A stretch of 57,823 nucleotides of DNA from Pseudomonas sp. R37(2017) (GCF_002113375.1 NZ_NEHO01000024.1:5471-63293), one strand, 5' to 3'; counted from the first letter of the stretch, positions 7,678 through 17,335 are shown. The notes: generated by a model from the letters alone, not told the origin. Numbers and translations are program-made.

Positions 7678-8148
7678 TTACTCCGCCATGATCGCCTGGT
7701 ACTGCTTCTGATACTCCGCATAGGGGAGCTTTTGATCCATCAGTGCCTTTACGCGCGCTTCCTTGTACTGAGCAGGAGTCAGCATCCCCGTTGGAACAGA
7801 CGTGGTTGTTGACGCAGAAGTCTGACTCGAGGGAGTGATGTTACCAATGCATTGATATTTAACGATCATTTGGCCTGCTGTGCAGTTACCCCAACCATCC
7901 CGCGCCTGGCAATTCTGAGTTTGCCCGCCGAACGGTTCGGCTCGTTCATAACCCCACACCGCACACTTGCTGTTTGCAATGGATACAGCTTGTTTGTAGT
8001 CAACGACCGGTGTCTCAAAAGGTTTGAAGTCGTAAGCCATATCAATCGATCCATCCGCCCGGCTACCACCTGTTGCGTAGAAGTCTTTACGGGTTGAACA
8101 GCCTGTGACTACCACAGCCAGCATGACCAGAATAAGTAGCTTACGCAT
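7678..8148 (-). CDS. YecR-like lipoprotein
   Basis: The start at 8148 gives a lipoprotein signal MRKLLILVMLAVVVTGCS with the acylated Cys at about residue 17. The upstream in-frame extension is unsupported. The 156-residue product contains the YecR-type core: VDYKQAVSIANSKCAVWGYERAE, then GGQTQNCQARD...CTAGQMIVKYQC. The C-terminus is Tyr/Gln-rich and probably helical. YecR is linked to flagellar regulation in enterics; no flagellar genes lie here, so the role is open. The gene stands alone. Confidence 0.75.
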   Translation of the reverse strand: MRKLLILVMLAVVVTGCSTRKDFYATGGSRADGSIDMAYDFKPFETPVVDYKQAVSIANSKCAVWGYERAEPFGGQTQNCQARDGWGNCTAGQMIVKYQCIGNITPSSQTSASTTTSVPTGMLTPAQYKEARVKALMDQKLPYAEYQKQYQAIMAE

Positions 8149-8458
8149 TGAGACAATCCATTTGAGATTCAAGTGCCACAATGATGGCAATGCGCCTCAT
8201 CGCTGTCTACACAAACGATATCTGAATGGACGAACGACTCAATCAGGAAGGCGATTGGCGACCCAAAACAGCCGCTGAACTCAAAAGCTCAATACAAAAA
8301 GCCCGGCGCAAGGCCGGGCACTTTTATGCAAACGCAGTCGCAATCCATGCCACCACTGCTACTGCCCGACTGACCGGCTTCGACAGGCTTGGAGACTCGG
8401 ACGACGACCCGACGATGGCGGTGGATCAGTCAGAACTTGAGTTGGCTGTCCAGCCCTA

Positions 8459-8484
8459 TTCGCGAGCAGGCTCGCTCCCACAGG
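8459..8484. repeat. Single REP element
   Basis: TTCGCGAGCAGGCTCGCTCC plus CACAGG lies downstream of the pauR-like stop codon; no inverted partner is nearby. Confidence 0.7.
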
Positions 8485-8513
8485 TTTTGTACAAGCTGAA
8501 TGGCAGCTTTACA

Positions 8514-9062
8514 TCAGAAGTTCGCCGGCGTGTTCGCACTGATGATTTCCGCCTCGTCCGCCCCGATATTCCTGAACTTATGCGGCAAGGTCGTCGGGAA
8601 GTAATAGCCATCTCCAGCGCTCAGCACACTCACCTGGCCATCCACGGTCAATTCAACCGTGCCGCGCGTCACCAACCCGCACTCCTCGCCTTCGGAATGC
8701 ACGATCGGCTCTTCGCCGGAGCTGGCGCCCGGCGCGTATTGCTCACGCAGCAGACGCATCTGCCGACTTGGCACGGAGGCGCCGATCAGCAGCAGGCGCA
8801 GGCCATGGCGGCCGAGGTCGGGCTGTTCGTTGGCGCGGAAGACGTATTGGTGTTCGCGGGGTGGCTGATCGAAGGTGAAGAAGTCGGCCAGGGACATGGG
8901 GATGCCCTCCAGCAATTTCTTCAGGGAGCTGACGGAAGGACTGACCCGATTCTGTTCGATCAGGGAGATGGTTGCATTGGTGACGCCGCTACGCCGGGCC
9001 AGCTCGCGCTGGGACAGTTTGTAGCTTTCGCGTACTAGTTTGAGTCGTGAGCCCGTGTCCAT
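8514..9062 (-). CDS. pauR: PauR/PuuR-type XRE-cupin repressor of polyamine genes
   Basis: The ATG at 9062 (MDTGSRLK) is preferred over an in-frame TTG at 9080. The 182-residue product has an N-terminal XRE helix-turn-helix (LSQRELARRSGVTNATISLIEQ, about residues 17-38) and a C-terminal cupin (VHSEGEECGLVTRGTVEL... GDGYYFPTTLPHKFRN). This is the PuuR/PauR architecture. Those proteins repress polyamine catabolic genes and respond to putrescine or related amines. The location next to the oxidase, dehydrogenase and synthetase genes supports the assignment. The gene is separated from pauB by REPs and probably has its own promoter. Confidence 0.85.
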   Translation of the reverse strand: MDTGSRLKLVRESYKLSQRELARRSGVTNATISLIEQNRVSPSVSSLKKLLEGIPMSLADFFTFDQPPREHQYVFRANEQPDLGRHGLRLLLIGASVPSRQMRLLREQYAPGASSGEEPIVHSEGEECGLVTRGTVELTVDGQVSVLSAGDGYYFPTTLPHKFRNIGADEAEIISANTPANF

Positions 9063-9145
9063 GACAGCCTTATGTGCCAACCCGCAGGAGCGAGGTTGCT
9101 TGCGATTGCGATTTTAGCCTCGACATTGATGTCGACTGAACCGGC

Positions 9146-9175
9146 GCCATCGCGAGCTTGCTCGCTCCTACGGGG
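9146..9175. repeat. REP element upstream of the pauR-like gene
   Basis: CCATCGCGAGCTTGCTCGCT followed by CCTACGGGG, the same class as the repeats at 1-311. Confidence 0.75.
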
Positions 9176-9301
9176 ATAATGGAGGGGTGGAGACAGGCGC
9201 GGATCACGCCGTTTTCCGCTCCCGGAAACGTGAAAGGCGGCTATTAAATCACGTTTGTTCGTAATGCTCAGCAGGTTCGATAAACGGCAGAAAAAAACCA
9301 T

Positions 9302-9396
9302 CTGTGGGAGCGAGCCTGCTCGCGAAAGCGGTGCGTCAGGCGACATCCTTTTTGGCTGATATGGCCTCATCGCCAGCATGCTGGCTCCTACGGGGG
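9302..9396. repeat. REPIN between the pauB-like and pauR-like genes
   Basis: CTGTGGGAGCGAGCCTGCTC and a diverged inverted partner GCCAGCATGCTGGCTCCTAC flank a short spacer. Together with 9146-9175 this fills most of the pauR-pauB gap. Confidence 0.75.
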
Positions 9397-9455
9397 ACGG
9401 CGGTGTTAAAAAGCCGGCGGCACCCTTTGGGGAGATGCCGCCGGCGAGGCAAGGT

Positions 9456-10754
9456 TCAGATGCCGAAGCGGTCGCGCAGCGAGTAGTACACGGCGCCGAG
9501 GGCGGTCAACGGCGCCGAGAACGTGCGCCCGCCGATCATCGGCATGTGCGGCAAGGACGCAAACGCATCGAAACGCTCGGCGTCGCCACGGATCATCTCC
9601 GAGATCAGTTTGCCGGCCAGGTGCGAGCAGGTGACACCGTGGCCACTGTAGCCCTGCATGTAATAGGCGTTTTTCTCGATACGGCCGAATTGCGGCATGC
9701 GCGACATGGTCAGCAGGAAGTTGCCGGTCCAGCGGTAGTCGATCCTCACGTCCTTCAATTGCGGGAAGGTCTTGAGGATTTTCGGGCGGATCAGTTGCTC
9801 GATGTCGTCCGGTTCGCGCGCGCCGTAGACCACGCCACCACCGTAGAGCAGGCGGTTGTCGGCAGTGAGGCGGTAGTAGTCGAGCAGGTAGTTGCAGTCT
9901 TCGACGCAGTAGTTGTTCTTGATCAGGCTACGCGCTTGCTGCTCCGACAACGGCTCGGTGACGACGATCTGCGAACCGCACGGCATGCTCTTGCTGGTCA
10001 CGCGGTTGTCCAGGCCTTGCGGCAGGTAGGCGTTGCCGGCGATCAGCAGGTACTTGGCCTTCACCACGCCTTTGGCGGTGCGCACGGTGATCGGCTCGCC
10101 GTAGGTGATTTCCACCGCCGCCGATTGCTCGTAGATCCTGCCGCCCAGGCCGATGATCGCCGAAGCCTCGCCGAGGGCCAGGTTCAGTGGGTGAATGTGC
10201 CCGCCCTGCATGTCCAGCAGGCCGCCGACGTAGGCGTCGGAACCGATTTCGCGCTTGATGTCGGCCGCGTCGAGCATTTTCAGGTTCTTGTTGCCGTAGC
10301 GTTCCCAGCTCTTCTTCTGCTCGGCCAGGCCCCTGAGTTGCTTCTTGTTCATCGCTGCGAAGATGCCGCCGGGGCGGTAATCGCACTGGATGTCGTAGTG
10401 CTGTATGCGCTGACGGATGATGTCGGCGCCTTCGAAAATCATGCTGCCGAGGACTTCGGCGGTCTTGTCGCCGTAGCGTTCTTCGATGACATCGACGTCG
10501 CGGCTGTAGGAGTTGACCAGTTGGCCGCCATTGCGACCGCTGGCGCCGAAGCCGACCTTGGCCGCTTCGAGCACGGTCACGCTGTAGCCCGCTTCAGAGA
10601 GGAACAGCGCCGAGGACAGGCCGGTGTAGCCGGCGCCGATCACGCAGACGTCGCAGTCCACCGCCCCTTCCAGCACCGGGAAATCGCCGGTGAAGTTGCG
10701 GGTGGCGGCGTAGTAGCTGTTTACATGCTGTTGTTTGGTAGCGCTGTGTTTCAT
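9456..10754 (-). CDS. pauB: Gamma-glutamylputrescine oxidase-type FAD oxidoreductase (PauB/PuuB)
   Basis: 432 residues, the usual size of PuuB/PauB enzymes of the DAO family. The FAD-binding Rossmann motif VIGAGYTGLSSALFLSEAG lies at about 38-56, followed by LEAAKVGFGASGRNGGQ at about 62-78. It would oxidise gamma-glutamyl-polyamine to gamma-glutamyl-aminoaldehyde with O2. The aldehyde dehydrogenase gene lies 52 nt upstream on the same strand and supplies the next step. A pauR-like repressor gene follows, so PauR control is likely. Substrate specificity among putrescine, cadaverine and spermidine conjugates cannot be decided here. Confidence 0.88.
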   Translation of the reverse strand: MKHSATKQQHVNSYYAATRNFTGDFPVLEGAVDCDVCVIGAGYTGLSSALFLSEAGYSVTVLEAAKVGFGASGRNGGQLVNSYSRDVDVIEERYGDKTAEVLGSMIFEGADIIRQRIQHYDIQCDYRPGGIFAAMNKKQLRGLAEQKKSWERYGNKNLKMLDAADIKREIGSDAYVGGLLDMQGGHIHPLNLALGEASAIIGLGGRIYEQSAAVEITYGEPITVRTAKGVVKAKYLLIAGNAYLPQGLDNRVTSKSMPCGSQIVVTEPLSEQQARSLIKNNYCVEDCNYLLDYYRLTADNRLLYGGGVVYGAREPDDIEQLIRPKILKTFPQLKDVRIDYRWTGNFLLTMSRMPQFGRIEKNAYYMQGYSGHGVTCSHLAGKLISEMIRGDAERFDAFASLPHMPMIGGRTFSAPLTALGAVYYSLRDRFGI

Positions 10755-10806
10755 AAATTTCTCCGATGGCCGCCGCAGGTTGCCGGCGACCGCCGCTTTA
10801 TTGTTG

Positions 10807-12297
10807 TTAGAGCTTGATCCAGGTCGCTTTGAGTTCGGTGTACTTGTCGAACGCGTGCAGCGATTTGTCCCGACCGTTACCCGACTGCTTGAACCCGCCG
10901 AACGGCGCAGTCATGTCGCCGCCGTCATACTGATTGACCCAGACGCTGCCGGCGCGCAAGCCACGGGCGAAGGTGTGGGCCTTGCTCAGGTTGCTGGTCC
11001 ACACGCCGGCGGCCAGGCCGAAGATGCTGTCGTTGGCAATCGCCAAGGCTTGTTCAGCGGTATCGAAGGTGATGACCGACAGCACCGGGCCGAAGATTTC
11101 TTCCCGGGCGATGGTCATGGCGTTGGTCACGCCGTCGAAAATCGTCGGTTCCACGTACTGGCCGCCGGTCTCCTCGAGGGTGCGGCTGCCGCCGGCGATC
11201 AGTTCGGCGCCTTGCTCTTTGCCGATACCGATATAGCGCAGCACGTTATCCAGTTGACGCTGGTCGACGACCGCGCCAACGGTGGTCGAAGGATCGAGGG
11301 CGTGGCCCGGCTTCCAGGCTTGCAGGGCTTGCACCAGCAGCGGGATGAACTGCTCGCGGATCGAACGCTCCACCAGCAAGCGCGAACCGGCGGTGCAGAC
11401 TTCGCCCTGGTTGAAGGCGATGGCACCAGCCGCGGCCTGTGCGGCGGCGTGCAGGTCCGGTGCATCGGCGAACACCACGTTGGCGCTCTTGCCCCCGGCT
11501 TCGGCCCAGACGCGTTTCATGTTGCTTTGCCCGGCGTAGATCATCAGCTGCTTGGCAATCGCCGTGGAGCCGGTGAAGGCCAGTACGTCGACGTCCATGT
11601 GCAACGCCAAGGCCTTGCCAACGGTGTGGCCGTAGCCCGGCAGGACGTTGAACACGCCTTTCGGAATGCCGGCGTCGAGTGCCAGTTGGGCGATGCGGAT
11701 CGCCGTCAGCGGGGACTTTTCCGAAGGCTTGAGGATGAACGAGTTGCCCATCGCCAGGGCCGGGGCGAATTTCCAGCTGGCCATGATCAGCGGGAAGTTC
11801 CACGGCACGATGGCCGCGACCACGCCGGCCGCTTCGCGCGTCACCAGGCCCAGTTGATCGTGGGGCGTGGCGGCGACTTCGTCGTAGACCTTGTCGATGG
11901 CTTCGGCGGTCCAGCGGATCGCGTTGGCGGTCGCCGGAATGTCGATGCTCATCGAGTCGCTGATCGGCTTGCCCATGTCGAGGGTTTCGAGCAGGGCGAG
12001 TTCTTCCCGGTTCGCCAGGATCAGGTCGGCGAAACGGATCAGGACGCGCTTGCGCTCGGCCGGGGCCAGGTTGGCCCAGACGCCGGATTCGAAGGTACGG
12101 CGCGCCACGGCGACGGCGGCGTTGGCGTCGGCTTCGTCAGTGCTGGCGACGTTCGCCAGGAAACGACCGTCCACCGGACTTGAGCATTCGAACGTGGCGC
12201 CACTGGCGGCCGCGCAGTACTGGCCGTCAATGAATGCGCGACCTTCAATGGAGAGGGACTGGAAGCGTTGCTCCCAATCGCTGCGAGTGTTTGTCAT
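10807..12297 (-). CDS. pauC: Gamma-glutamyl-aminoaldehyde dehydrogenase (PauC/KauB/PuuC)
   Basis: 496 residues, a full-length NAD(P)+ aldehyde dehydrogenase. Visible motifs include the nucleotide-binding VPWNFPL and KPSEKSPL, the general-base region WAEAGGKSANVVF, and the catalytic Cys in FNQGEVCTAGSR (about residue 300). It ends ELKATWIKL. In the polyamine route it turns gamma-glutamyl-aminobutyraldehyde into gamma-glutamyl-GABA. In Pseudomonas this enzyme (KauB/PauC) also oxidises 4-guanidinobutyraldehyde and other aminoaldehydes. It sits 52 nt upstream of pauB; a REPIN separates it from pauA. Confidence 0.88.
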   Translation of the reverse strand: MTNTRSDWEQRFQSLSIEGRAFIDGQYCAAASGATFECSSPVDGRFLANVASTDEADANAAVAVARRTFESGVWANLAPAERKRVLIRFADLILANREELALLETLDMGKPISDSMSIDIPATANAIRWTAEAIDKVYDEVAATPHDQLGLVTREAAGVVAAIVPWNFPLIMASWKFAPALAMGNSFILKPSEKSPLTAIRIAQLALDAGIPKGVFNVLPGYGHTVGKALALHMDVDVLAFTGSTAIAKQLMIYAGQSNMKRVWAEAGGKSANVVFADAPDLHAAAQAAAGAIAFNQGEVCTAGSRLLVERSIREQFIPLLVQALQAWKPGHALDPSTTVGAVVDQRQLDNVLRYIGIGKEQGAELIAGGSRTLEETGGQYVEPTIFDGVTNAMTIAREEIFGPVLSVITFDTAEQALAIANDSIFGLAAGVWTSNLSKAHTFARGLRAGSVWVNQYDGGDMTAPFGGFKQSGNGRDKSLHAFDKYTELKATWIKL

Positions 12298-12370
12298 TGT
12301 CGTGACTCGACGCAGGGGAATAGGTGATCGTCGGACCGGGGTCCGTCAATTCAGAATTTGAAATGCGGCC

Positions 12371-12464
12371 CCTGTGGGAGCGAGCCTGCTCGCGAATGCG
12401 GAGTGTCAGACAACATCAATATTGACTGTACCGCCGTCTTCGCGAGCAGGCTCGCTCCCACAGG
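12371..12464. repeat. REPIN between pauC-like and pauA-like genes
   Basis: CCTGTGGGAGCGAGCCTGCT and its inverted partner AGCAGGCTCGCTCCCACAGG flank about 45 bp. As an RNA it could fold and alter message levels between the two genes. Confidence 0.85.
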
Positions 12465-12486
12465 TTTTGCATTTGGCTTCAGGCCA

Positions 12487-13863
12487 TCAAACGGTATGCA
12501 AGTACCAGTTGTACTCAAGGTCCGAGATGGAGTTCTCGAACTCGGCCAGCTCGCTTTCCTTGCACGCCACGTACACGTCGATGTACGTCGGGTCGATGTA
12601 GCGCGCCATGACTTCGCTGTCGTCCAGTTCGCGCAGGGCATCACGCAGGTTGTTCGGCAGGCTCTGCTCGTTCTGCTCGTAGCTGTTGCCTTCCACCGGG
12701 GCACCCGGTTCGATCTGGTTGGTCAGGCCGTGATGCACGCCCGCCAGAACGGAAGCCATCAGCAGGTACGGGTTGGCATCGGCACCGGCCACGCGATGCT
12801 CGATGCGCACGGCGTCCTTTGAGCCGGTCGGTACACGCACGGCCACGGTGCGGTTGTCGATGCCCCAGCTCGGCGAGTTCGGCACGTAGAACTGCGCGCC
12901 GAAACGACGGTACGAGTTGACGTTCGGGCAAAGGAACGCCATCTGCGCCGGCAGGGTCTCGAGCACACCGCCGATCGCGTGACGCAGTGCGGCGTTCTGC
13001 TCGGGATCCTCGCTGGCAAAGATGTTGTTGCCTTCTTTGTCGAGAATCGAAATGTGCACGTGCAGACCGTTGCCCGCCTGGCCCGGATACGGCTTGGCCA
13101 TGAAGGTGGTGTCCATCTCGTGGTCGTAGGCGATGTTCTTCACCACACGCTTGAGCAGGACGGCGTAGTCGCACGCCTTGATCGGGTCGGCCACGTGGTG
13201 CAGGTTGACTTCGAACTGCGCCGGGGCGCTTTCCTTGACGATGGCGTCGGCCGGGATGCCCTGCTCTTTCGCGCCTTCAAGGATGTCCTGCAGACAGTCG
13301 ACGTACTCGTCGAGATCGTCGATCAGGTACACCTGGGTCGACATCGGACGCTTGCCCGACACCGGCGAACGCGGCGATTGCGGACGACCGTTCACGTTGT
13401 CCTGGTCGATCAGGTAGAACTCCAGCTCGAACGCGGCGCAGATGGTCAGGCCCAGGTCATCGAACTTGCGCACGATATTGGCCAGCACTTCCCGCGGGTC
13501 GGCGAAGAAAGGCTCGCCTTCGAGTTCGTGCATGGTCATCAGCAGTTGCGCGGTCGGGCGCTTCTGCCAGGGTTCGATGCTCAGGGTGCCCGGGATGGGG
13601 TAGCAGATCCGGTCGGAGTCGCCGATGTCCAGGCCCAGGCCGGTGCTTTCCACCGTGGAACCATTGATGTCCAGAGCGAACAGAGACGCCGGCAGGTTGA
13701 TGCCTTTCTCGTAAACCTTATGAAGACTGGTGCGCTCGATGCGCTTGCCGCGCACCACACCGTTCATATCCGCAATCAGAAGGTCGACGTACAAAACCTC
13801 AGGATGTTTCTTAAGGAATGCGTTTGCTTCGTTGAGTTGAACGGCACGCAGAGGGACCGACAT
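12487..13863 (-). CDS. pauA: Gamma-glutamylpolyamine synthetase (glutamine synthetase family)
   Basis: 458 residues of the glutamine-synthetase fold. The N-terminal beta-grasp part has DLLIADMNGVVRGKR. The catalytic part includes AAFELEFYLID, NGLHVHIS, RRFGAQFYVPN and EHRVAGADANPYL. It is shorter than ammonia-assimilating GlnA in the C-terminal adenylation region, as PuuA/PauA enzymes are. It ligates glutamate to a polyamine amine using ATP, the first step of the pathway. It is divergent from the PauD-like gene, and the 283-bp region between them must hold both promoters. One of several paralogues usual in Pseudomonas. Confidence 0.88.
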   Translation of the reverse strand: MSVPLRAVQLNEANAFLKKHPEVLYVDLLIADMNGVVRGKRIERTSLHKVYEKGINLPASLFALDINGSTVESTGLGLDIGDSDRICYPIPGTLSIEPWQKRPTAQLLMTMHELEGEPFFADPREVLANIVRKFDDLGLTICAAFELEFYLIDQDNVNGRPQSPRSPVSGKRPMSTQVYLIDDLDEYVDCLQDILEGAKEQGIPADAIVKESAPAQFEVNLHHVADPIKACDYAVLLKRVVKNIAYDHEMDTTFMAKPYPGQAGNGLHVHISILDKEGNNIFASEDPEQNAALRHAIGGVLETLPAQMAFLCPNVNSYRRFGAQFYVPNSPSWGIDNRTVAVRVPTGSKDAVRIEHRVAGADANPYLLMASVLAGVHHGLTNQIEPGAPVEGNSYEQNEQSLPNNLRDALRELDDSEVMARYIDPTYIDVYVACKESELAEFENSISDLEYNWYLHTV

Positions 13864-14146
13864 GATGCACCTATTTTTTACTGTTAATTATTATGTTCAC
13901 CGCCCTTTCACGAGCCCAGTCAATCCGAAAGGCAAAGTGAAGTCAATAGCGAACACCTGGCCTTTCAGCGTTTATTTTCGGGCACTTCAGAGACACGAGT
14001 GTGCCAGATACTCCGCAAAACACCCGTAAATCCTGAAGATCGGACGTGCGGCGTTTAGAATTTTTTACATGAGAGTTGTTAATTAAAATCAACAAGGCTA
14101 AGCTCCGGAAAAGCTCGTTCAAGTGTCAAACTTCGAGGTGATAAAA
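13864..14146. promoter_or_regulatory. Divergent promoter region of the polyamine locus
   Basis: This AT-richer gap lies between the minus-strand synthetase gene and the plus-strand amidase/transporter genes. It contains AT-rich blocks such as TGTTAATTATTATG (13880s) and GTTGTTAATTAAAATCAAC (14075-14093, an imperfect palindrome). These are candidate PauR or promoter sites, but I cannot match a defined operator. Confidence 0.45.
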
Positions 14147-14908
14147 ATGGCATTCAAGCCATTGATCGGCGTTACTGCGTGCGTCAAACAGATTGGCCTG
14201 CACCCCTACCACATCAGCGGCGACAAGTACTTGCGTGCTGTCAGCGTCGCGGCGCTGGGGCTGCCTGTCGTTATTCCTTCCTTAGGCGAACTGACCGAAA
14301 TCGATGACCTGCTGCCGCAGCTCGACGGTCTGTTGCTGACCGGCTCGCCGTCGAACGTGGAACCCTTCCACTATCAAGGCCCCGCCAGCGCCCCCGGTAC
14401 GGAGCACGATCCGCAACGGGACCGCACCACCCTGCCGCTGATCCGCGCAGCCATCGCTGCCGGCGTTCCGGTGCTCGGCATCTGCCGTGGCTTCCAGGAA
14501 ATGAACGTGGCGTTCGGTGGCAGCCTGCATCAGAAAGTCCATGAGGTGCCGGGCTTCCTCGATCACCGTGAGGCCGACCATCCGGACCTGGCGGTGCAAT
14601 ATGCGCCGGCCCATGGGGTGAACGTGCAACCCGGTGGCGTGTTCGAAGCGCTTGACCTGCCTGCGGTGTTCCAGGTCAACTCGATTCACAGCCAGGGCAT
14701 CGACCGCCTCGCACCCGGCCTGCGCGCCGAAGCCGTCGCCCCCGATGGCCTGATCGAAGCGATCTCGGTCGAACACAGCAAGGCCTTCGCCCTCGGCGTG
14801 CAATGGCACCCGGAATGGCAAGTGCTGGATAACCCTCCTTACTTGAGTATTTTCCAGGCGTTCGGCGAAGCCTGCCGGCAACGGGCGGCGCTGCGTCACT
14901 CGAGCTGA
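14147..14908 (+). CDS. pauD: Gamma-glutamyl-GABA hydrolase, class I GATase-like (PauD/PuuD)
   Basis: The ATG at 14147 (MAFKPLIGV) has GAGGTG 7 nt upstream. The 253-residue product has the class I amidotransferase triad: Cys in GICRGFQEMN (about residue 113) and His/Glu in VQWHPEWQ near the C-terminus. PuuD-like enzymes free GABA from gamma-glutamyl-GABA, completing the route begun by the divergent PauA-like enzyme. The transporter genes follow after a REPIN. The alternative name SpuA applies to the P. aeruginosa homologue. Confidence 0.87.
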   Translation: MAFKPLIGVTACVKQIGLHPYHISGDKYLRAVSVAALGLPVVIPSLGELTEIDDLLPQLDGLLLTGSPSNVEPFHYQGPASAPGTEHDPQRDRTTLPLIRAAIAAGVPVLGICRGFQEMNVAFGGSLHQKVHEVPGFLDHREADHPDLAVQYAPAHGVNVQPGGVFEALDLPAVFQVNSIHSQGIDRLAPGLRAEAVAPDGLIEAISVEHSKAFALGVQWHPEWQVLDNPPYLSIFQAFGEACRQRAALRHSS

Positions 14909-15071
14909 CGACCGCAACACCCACACTCAACCCTTTGACTGCCCCCGCGAACGGGCAGGTGCGTCTTTGCGTGCCTTCCGCTCGCGAAAACAACAAACCG
15001 CGATAACAACAAGTACTACCAGGCAGCCAGGACGGCGGCGCCGAATAAACCCGGGATGGGAAACGCAGTTC

Positions 15072-15188
15072 CCTGTAGGAGCGAGCACGCTCGCGATGGA
15101 TGTCCGGACACCGAGGGCATTCAGACTGCCAGCGTCATCGTTGGCGACCATCGCGAGCATGCCGCAAGCGGGCACCCGCTCCTACAGA
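15072..15188. repeat. REPIN between pauD-like and transporter genes
   Basis: CCTGTAGGAGCGAGCACGCT starts the element and an inverted partner of the GCCGCAAGCGGGCACCCGCT variant ends it, the same combination as at 1-311 and 18223-18340. Confidence 0.85.
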
Positions 15189-15281
15189 AGAGACAGCGTC
15201 GACCGTGAAGCCCCGGGTATGCAATCCACTATTAAGCCGGGCCGTGTTGGCCGGGCGACTGAAACCTGTTGGGAGTTTCAC

Positions 15282-16424
15282 ATGGCAAACGCCTCCAGCA
15301 TTTACAGGAAGGCTCTTGAGGGTCACCAGGCACCGAAAAAGGTGTTGGTGAAAGTCGATCGCGTCACCAAGAAGTTCGACGAAACCACCGCCGTGGACGA
15401 TGTGTCCCTGGAAATCCACCAGGGTGAAATCTTCGCCCTGCTCGGCGGCTCCGGCTCCGGCAAATCGACGCTGCTGCGCATGCTCGCCGGCTTCGAGCGC
15501 CCGACCGAAGGCCGGATTCTGCTCGACGGCGTCGACATCACCGACATGCCACCGTATGAACGACCGATCAACATGATGTTCCAGTCCTACGCACTGTTCC
15601 CGCACATGACCGTGGCGCAGAACATCGCCTTCGGCCTCAAGCAGGACCGTTTGCCAGCGGACGAAATCGACGCCCGCGTGCAGGAAATGCTGCGCCTGGT
15701 GCACATGACCCAGTACGCCAAGCGCAAGCCGCACCAACTGTCCGGCGGCCAGCGCCAGCGCGTGGCCCTGGCCCGTTCCTTGGCCAAGCGTCCGAAGCTG
15801 TTGCTGCTCGATGAACCGATGGGCGCACTGGATAAAAAGCTGCGCTCGCAAATGCAGCTTGAGCTGGTGGAAATCATCGAACGCGTCGGCGTGACCTGCG
15901 TGATGGTGACCCACGACCAGGAAGAGGCCATGACCATGGCCCAGCGCATCGCAATCATGCACCTGGGCTGGATCGCCCAGATCGGCAGCCCGGTCGACAT
16001 CTACGAAGCGCCGGTCAACCGCATGGTCTGCGAATTCATCGGCAGCGTGAACGCCTTCGAAGGCACCGTTGTAGAAGACCTGGAAGGTCACGCGATCATC
16101 CACAGCCCGGACCTGGAGCAGAAGATCTACGTCGGCCACGGCGTCAGCACCTCGGTGCAGGACAAGTCGATCACCTACGCGATCCGCCCGGAAAAACTGC
16201 TGGTCAGCACCGTCAAGCCGCAGAACCGCTACAACTGGTCCAGCGGCAAGGTGCATGACATCGCCTACCTCGGCGGTCATTCGGTGTTCTACGTCGAGCT
16301 GCCTGGCGGCAAGATCGTCCAGTCGTTCATGGCCAACGCCGAACGCCGTGGCGCACGTCCGACCTGGGACGATCAGGTCTACGTGTGGTGGGAAGACGAC
16401 AGCGGCGTGGTACTGCGCGCATGA
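15282..16424 (+). CDS. potG: Polyamine ABC importer ATPase (PotG/SpuF-like)
   Basis: The ATG at 15282 follows GGGAG with 6 nt spacing; the longer open frame runs back through REP sequence and is not coding. The 380-residue product has Walker A GGSGSGKST, the Q-loop MMFQSYALFPH, signature LSGGQRQRVALAR, Walker B LLLLDEPMGALD and switch VTHDQEEA. A C-terminal TOBE-like domain ends the protein, as in PotA/PotG ATPases. Its stop overlaps the start of the first permease gene (ATGA), so translation is coupled. It powers inner-membrane import of putrescine-type amines. Confidence 0.9.
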   Translation: MANASSIYRKALEGHQAPKKVLVKVDRVTKKFDETTAVDDVSLEIHQGEIFALLGGSGSGKSTLLRMLAGFERPTEGRILLDGVDITDMPPYERPINMMFQSYALFPHMTVAQNIAFGLKQDRLPADEIDARVQEMLRLVHMTQYAKRKPHQLSGGQRQRVALARSLAKRPKLLLLDEPMGALDKKLRSQMQLELVEIIERVGVTCVMVTHDQEEAMTMAQRIAIMHLGWIAQIGSPVDIYEAPVNRMVCEFIGSVNAFEGTVVEDLEGHAIIHSPDLEQKIYVGHGVSTSVQDKSITYAIRPEKLLVSTVKPQNRYNWSSGKVHDIAYLGGHSVFYVELPGGKIVQSFMANAERRGARPTWDDQVYVWWEDDSGVVLRA

Positions 16425-17335
16425 AAACCTTCAATCAGCAATTTCTGAGACTGGTCCCCAGCGGGCGCAAGTTCGTCATCGGGATTCCATTCATCTGGCT
16501 GTTCCTGTTCTTCATGTTGCCGTTCTTCCTGGTGATGAAGATCAGCTTCTCGGAAGCGGCCCTGGCCATTCCGCCCTATTCGGAGATCTACACCTACGCC
16601 GAACAGAAATTCCAGCTGTTGCTCAACATCGGCAACTACGCCCTGCTGGGCCAGGATGAGCTGTACCTGTCTGCCTACCTGGGCTCGTTGAAGGTCGCGT
16701 TTTTCAGCACGTTGATGTGCCTGGTGATCGGCTTCCCGATGGCCTACGCCATCACCAAGGCCAGCAAGGAAGCGCAGAACGTGCTGATGCTGCTGATCAT
16801 GATGCCGACCTGGACCGCGATCCTGATCCGCGTTTATGCGTGGATGGGCATCCTCAGCAACAATGGTTTGCTCAACGCGTTCCTGATGTGGACCGGGCTG
16901 ACCGACCAGCCGATCGAGATCCTCAACACCAATACCGCTGTGTACATCGGGGTGGTCTATGCCTACCTGCCGTTCATGGTGCTGCCGCTGTACGCCAACC
17001 TGGTCAAGCATGATCAGAGCCTGCTGGAAGCCGCGTCGGACCTGGGTTCGAGCACTTTCAACAGCTTCTGGAAAATCACCGTGCCGCTGGCCAGGAACGG
17101 CATCATCGCCGGCTGCATGCTGGTGTTCATTCCGGTGGTCGGTGAGTTCGTGATTCCGGAACTGCTCGGCGGCCCGGAAACCCTGATGATCGGCCGCGTG
17201 TTGTGGCAAGAGTTCTTCAACAACCGCGACTGGCCGGTGGCGTCCGCCCTGGCGGTGGTGATGCTGTTGATCCTGATTGTGCCGATTCTGCTGTTCAACC
17301 GCAGCCAGGCCAAAGAGATGGAGGCACGGGGATGA
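16421..17335 (+). CDS. potH: Polyamine ABC importer permease 1 (PotH/SpuG-like)
   Basis: 304 residues starting at the ATG that overlaps the ATPase stop. It has about six membrane segments, beginning with a long one at 23-45 (FVIGIPFIWLFLFFMLPFF). The EAA loop consensus of ABC permeases appears as EAASDLGSSTFNSFWKITVPLARNG, shown here in part. It pairs with the second permease, whose ATG overlaps this gene's stop. Together they form the membrane channel for the PotF-like binding protein. Confidence 0.9.
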   Translation: MKTFNQQFLRLVPSGRKFVIGIPFIWLFLFFMLPFFLVMKISFSEAALAIPPYSEIYTYAEQKFQLLLNIGNYALLGQDELYLSAYLGSLKVAFFSTLMCLVIGFPMAYAITKASKEAQNVLMLLIMMPTWTAILIRVYAWMGILSNNGLLNAFLMWTGLTDQPIEILNTNTAVYIGVVYAYLPFMVLPLYANLVKHDQSLLEAASDLGSSTFNSFWKITVPLARNGIIAGCMLVFIPVVGEFVIPELLGGPETLMIGRVLWQEFFNNRDWPVASALAVVMLLILIVPILLFNRSQAKEMEARG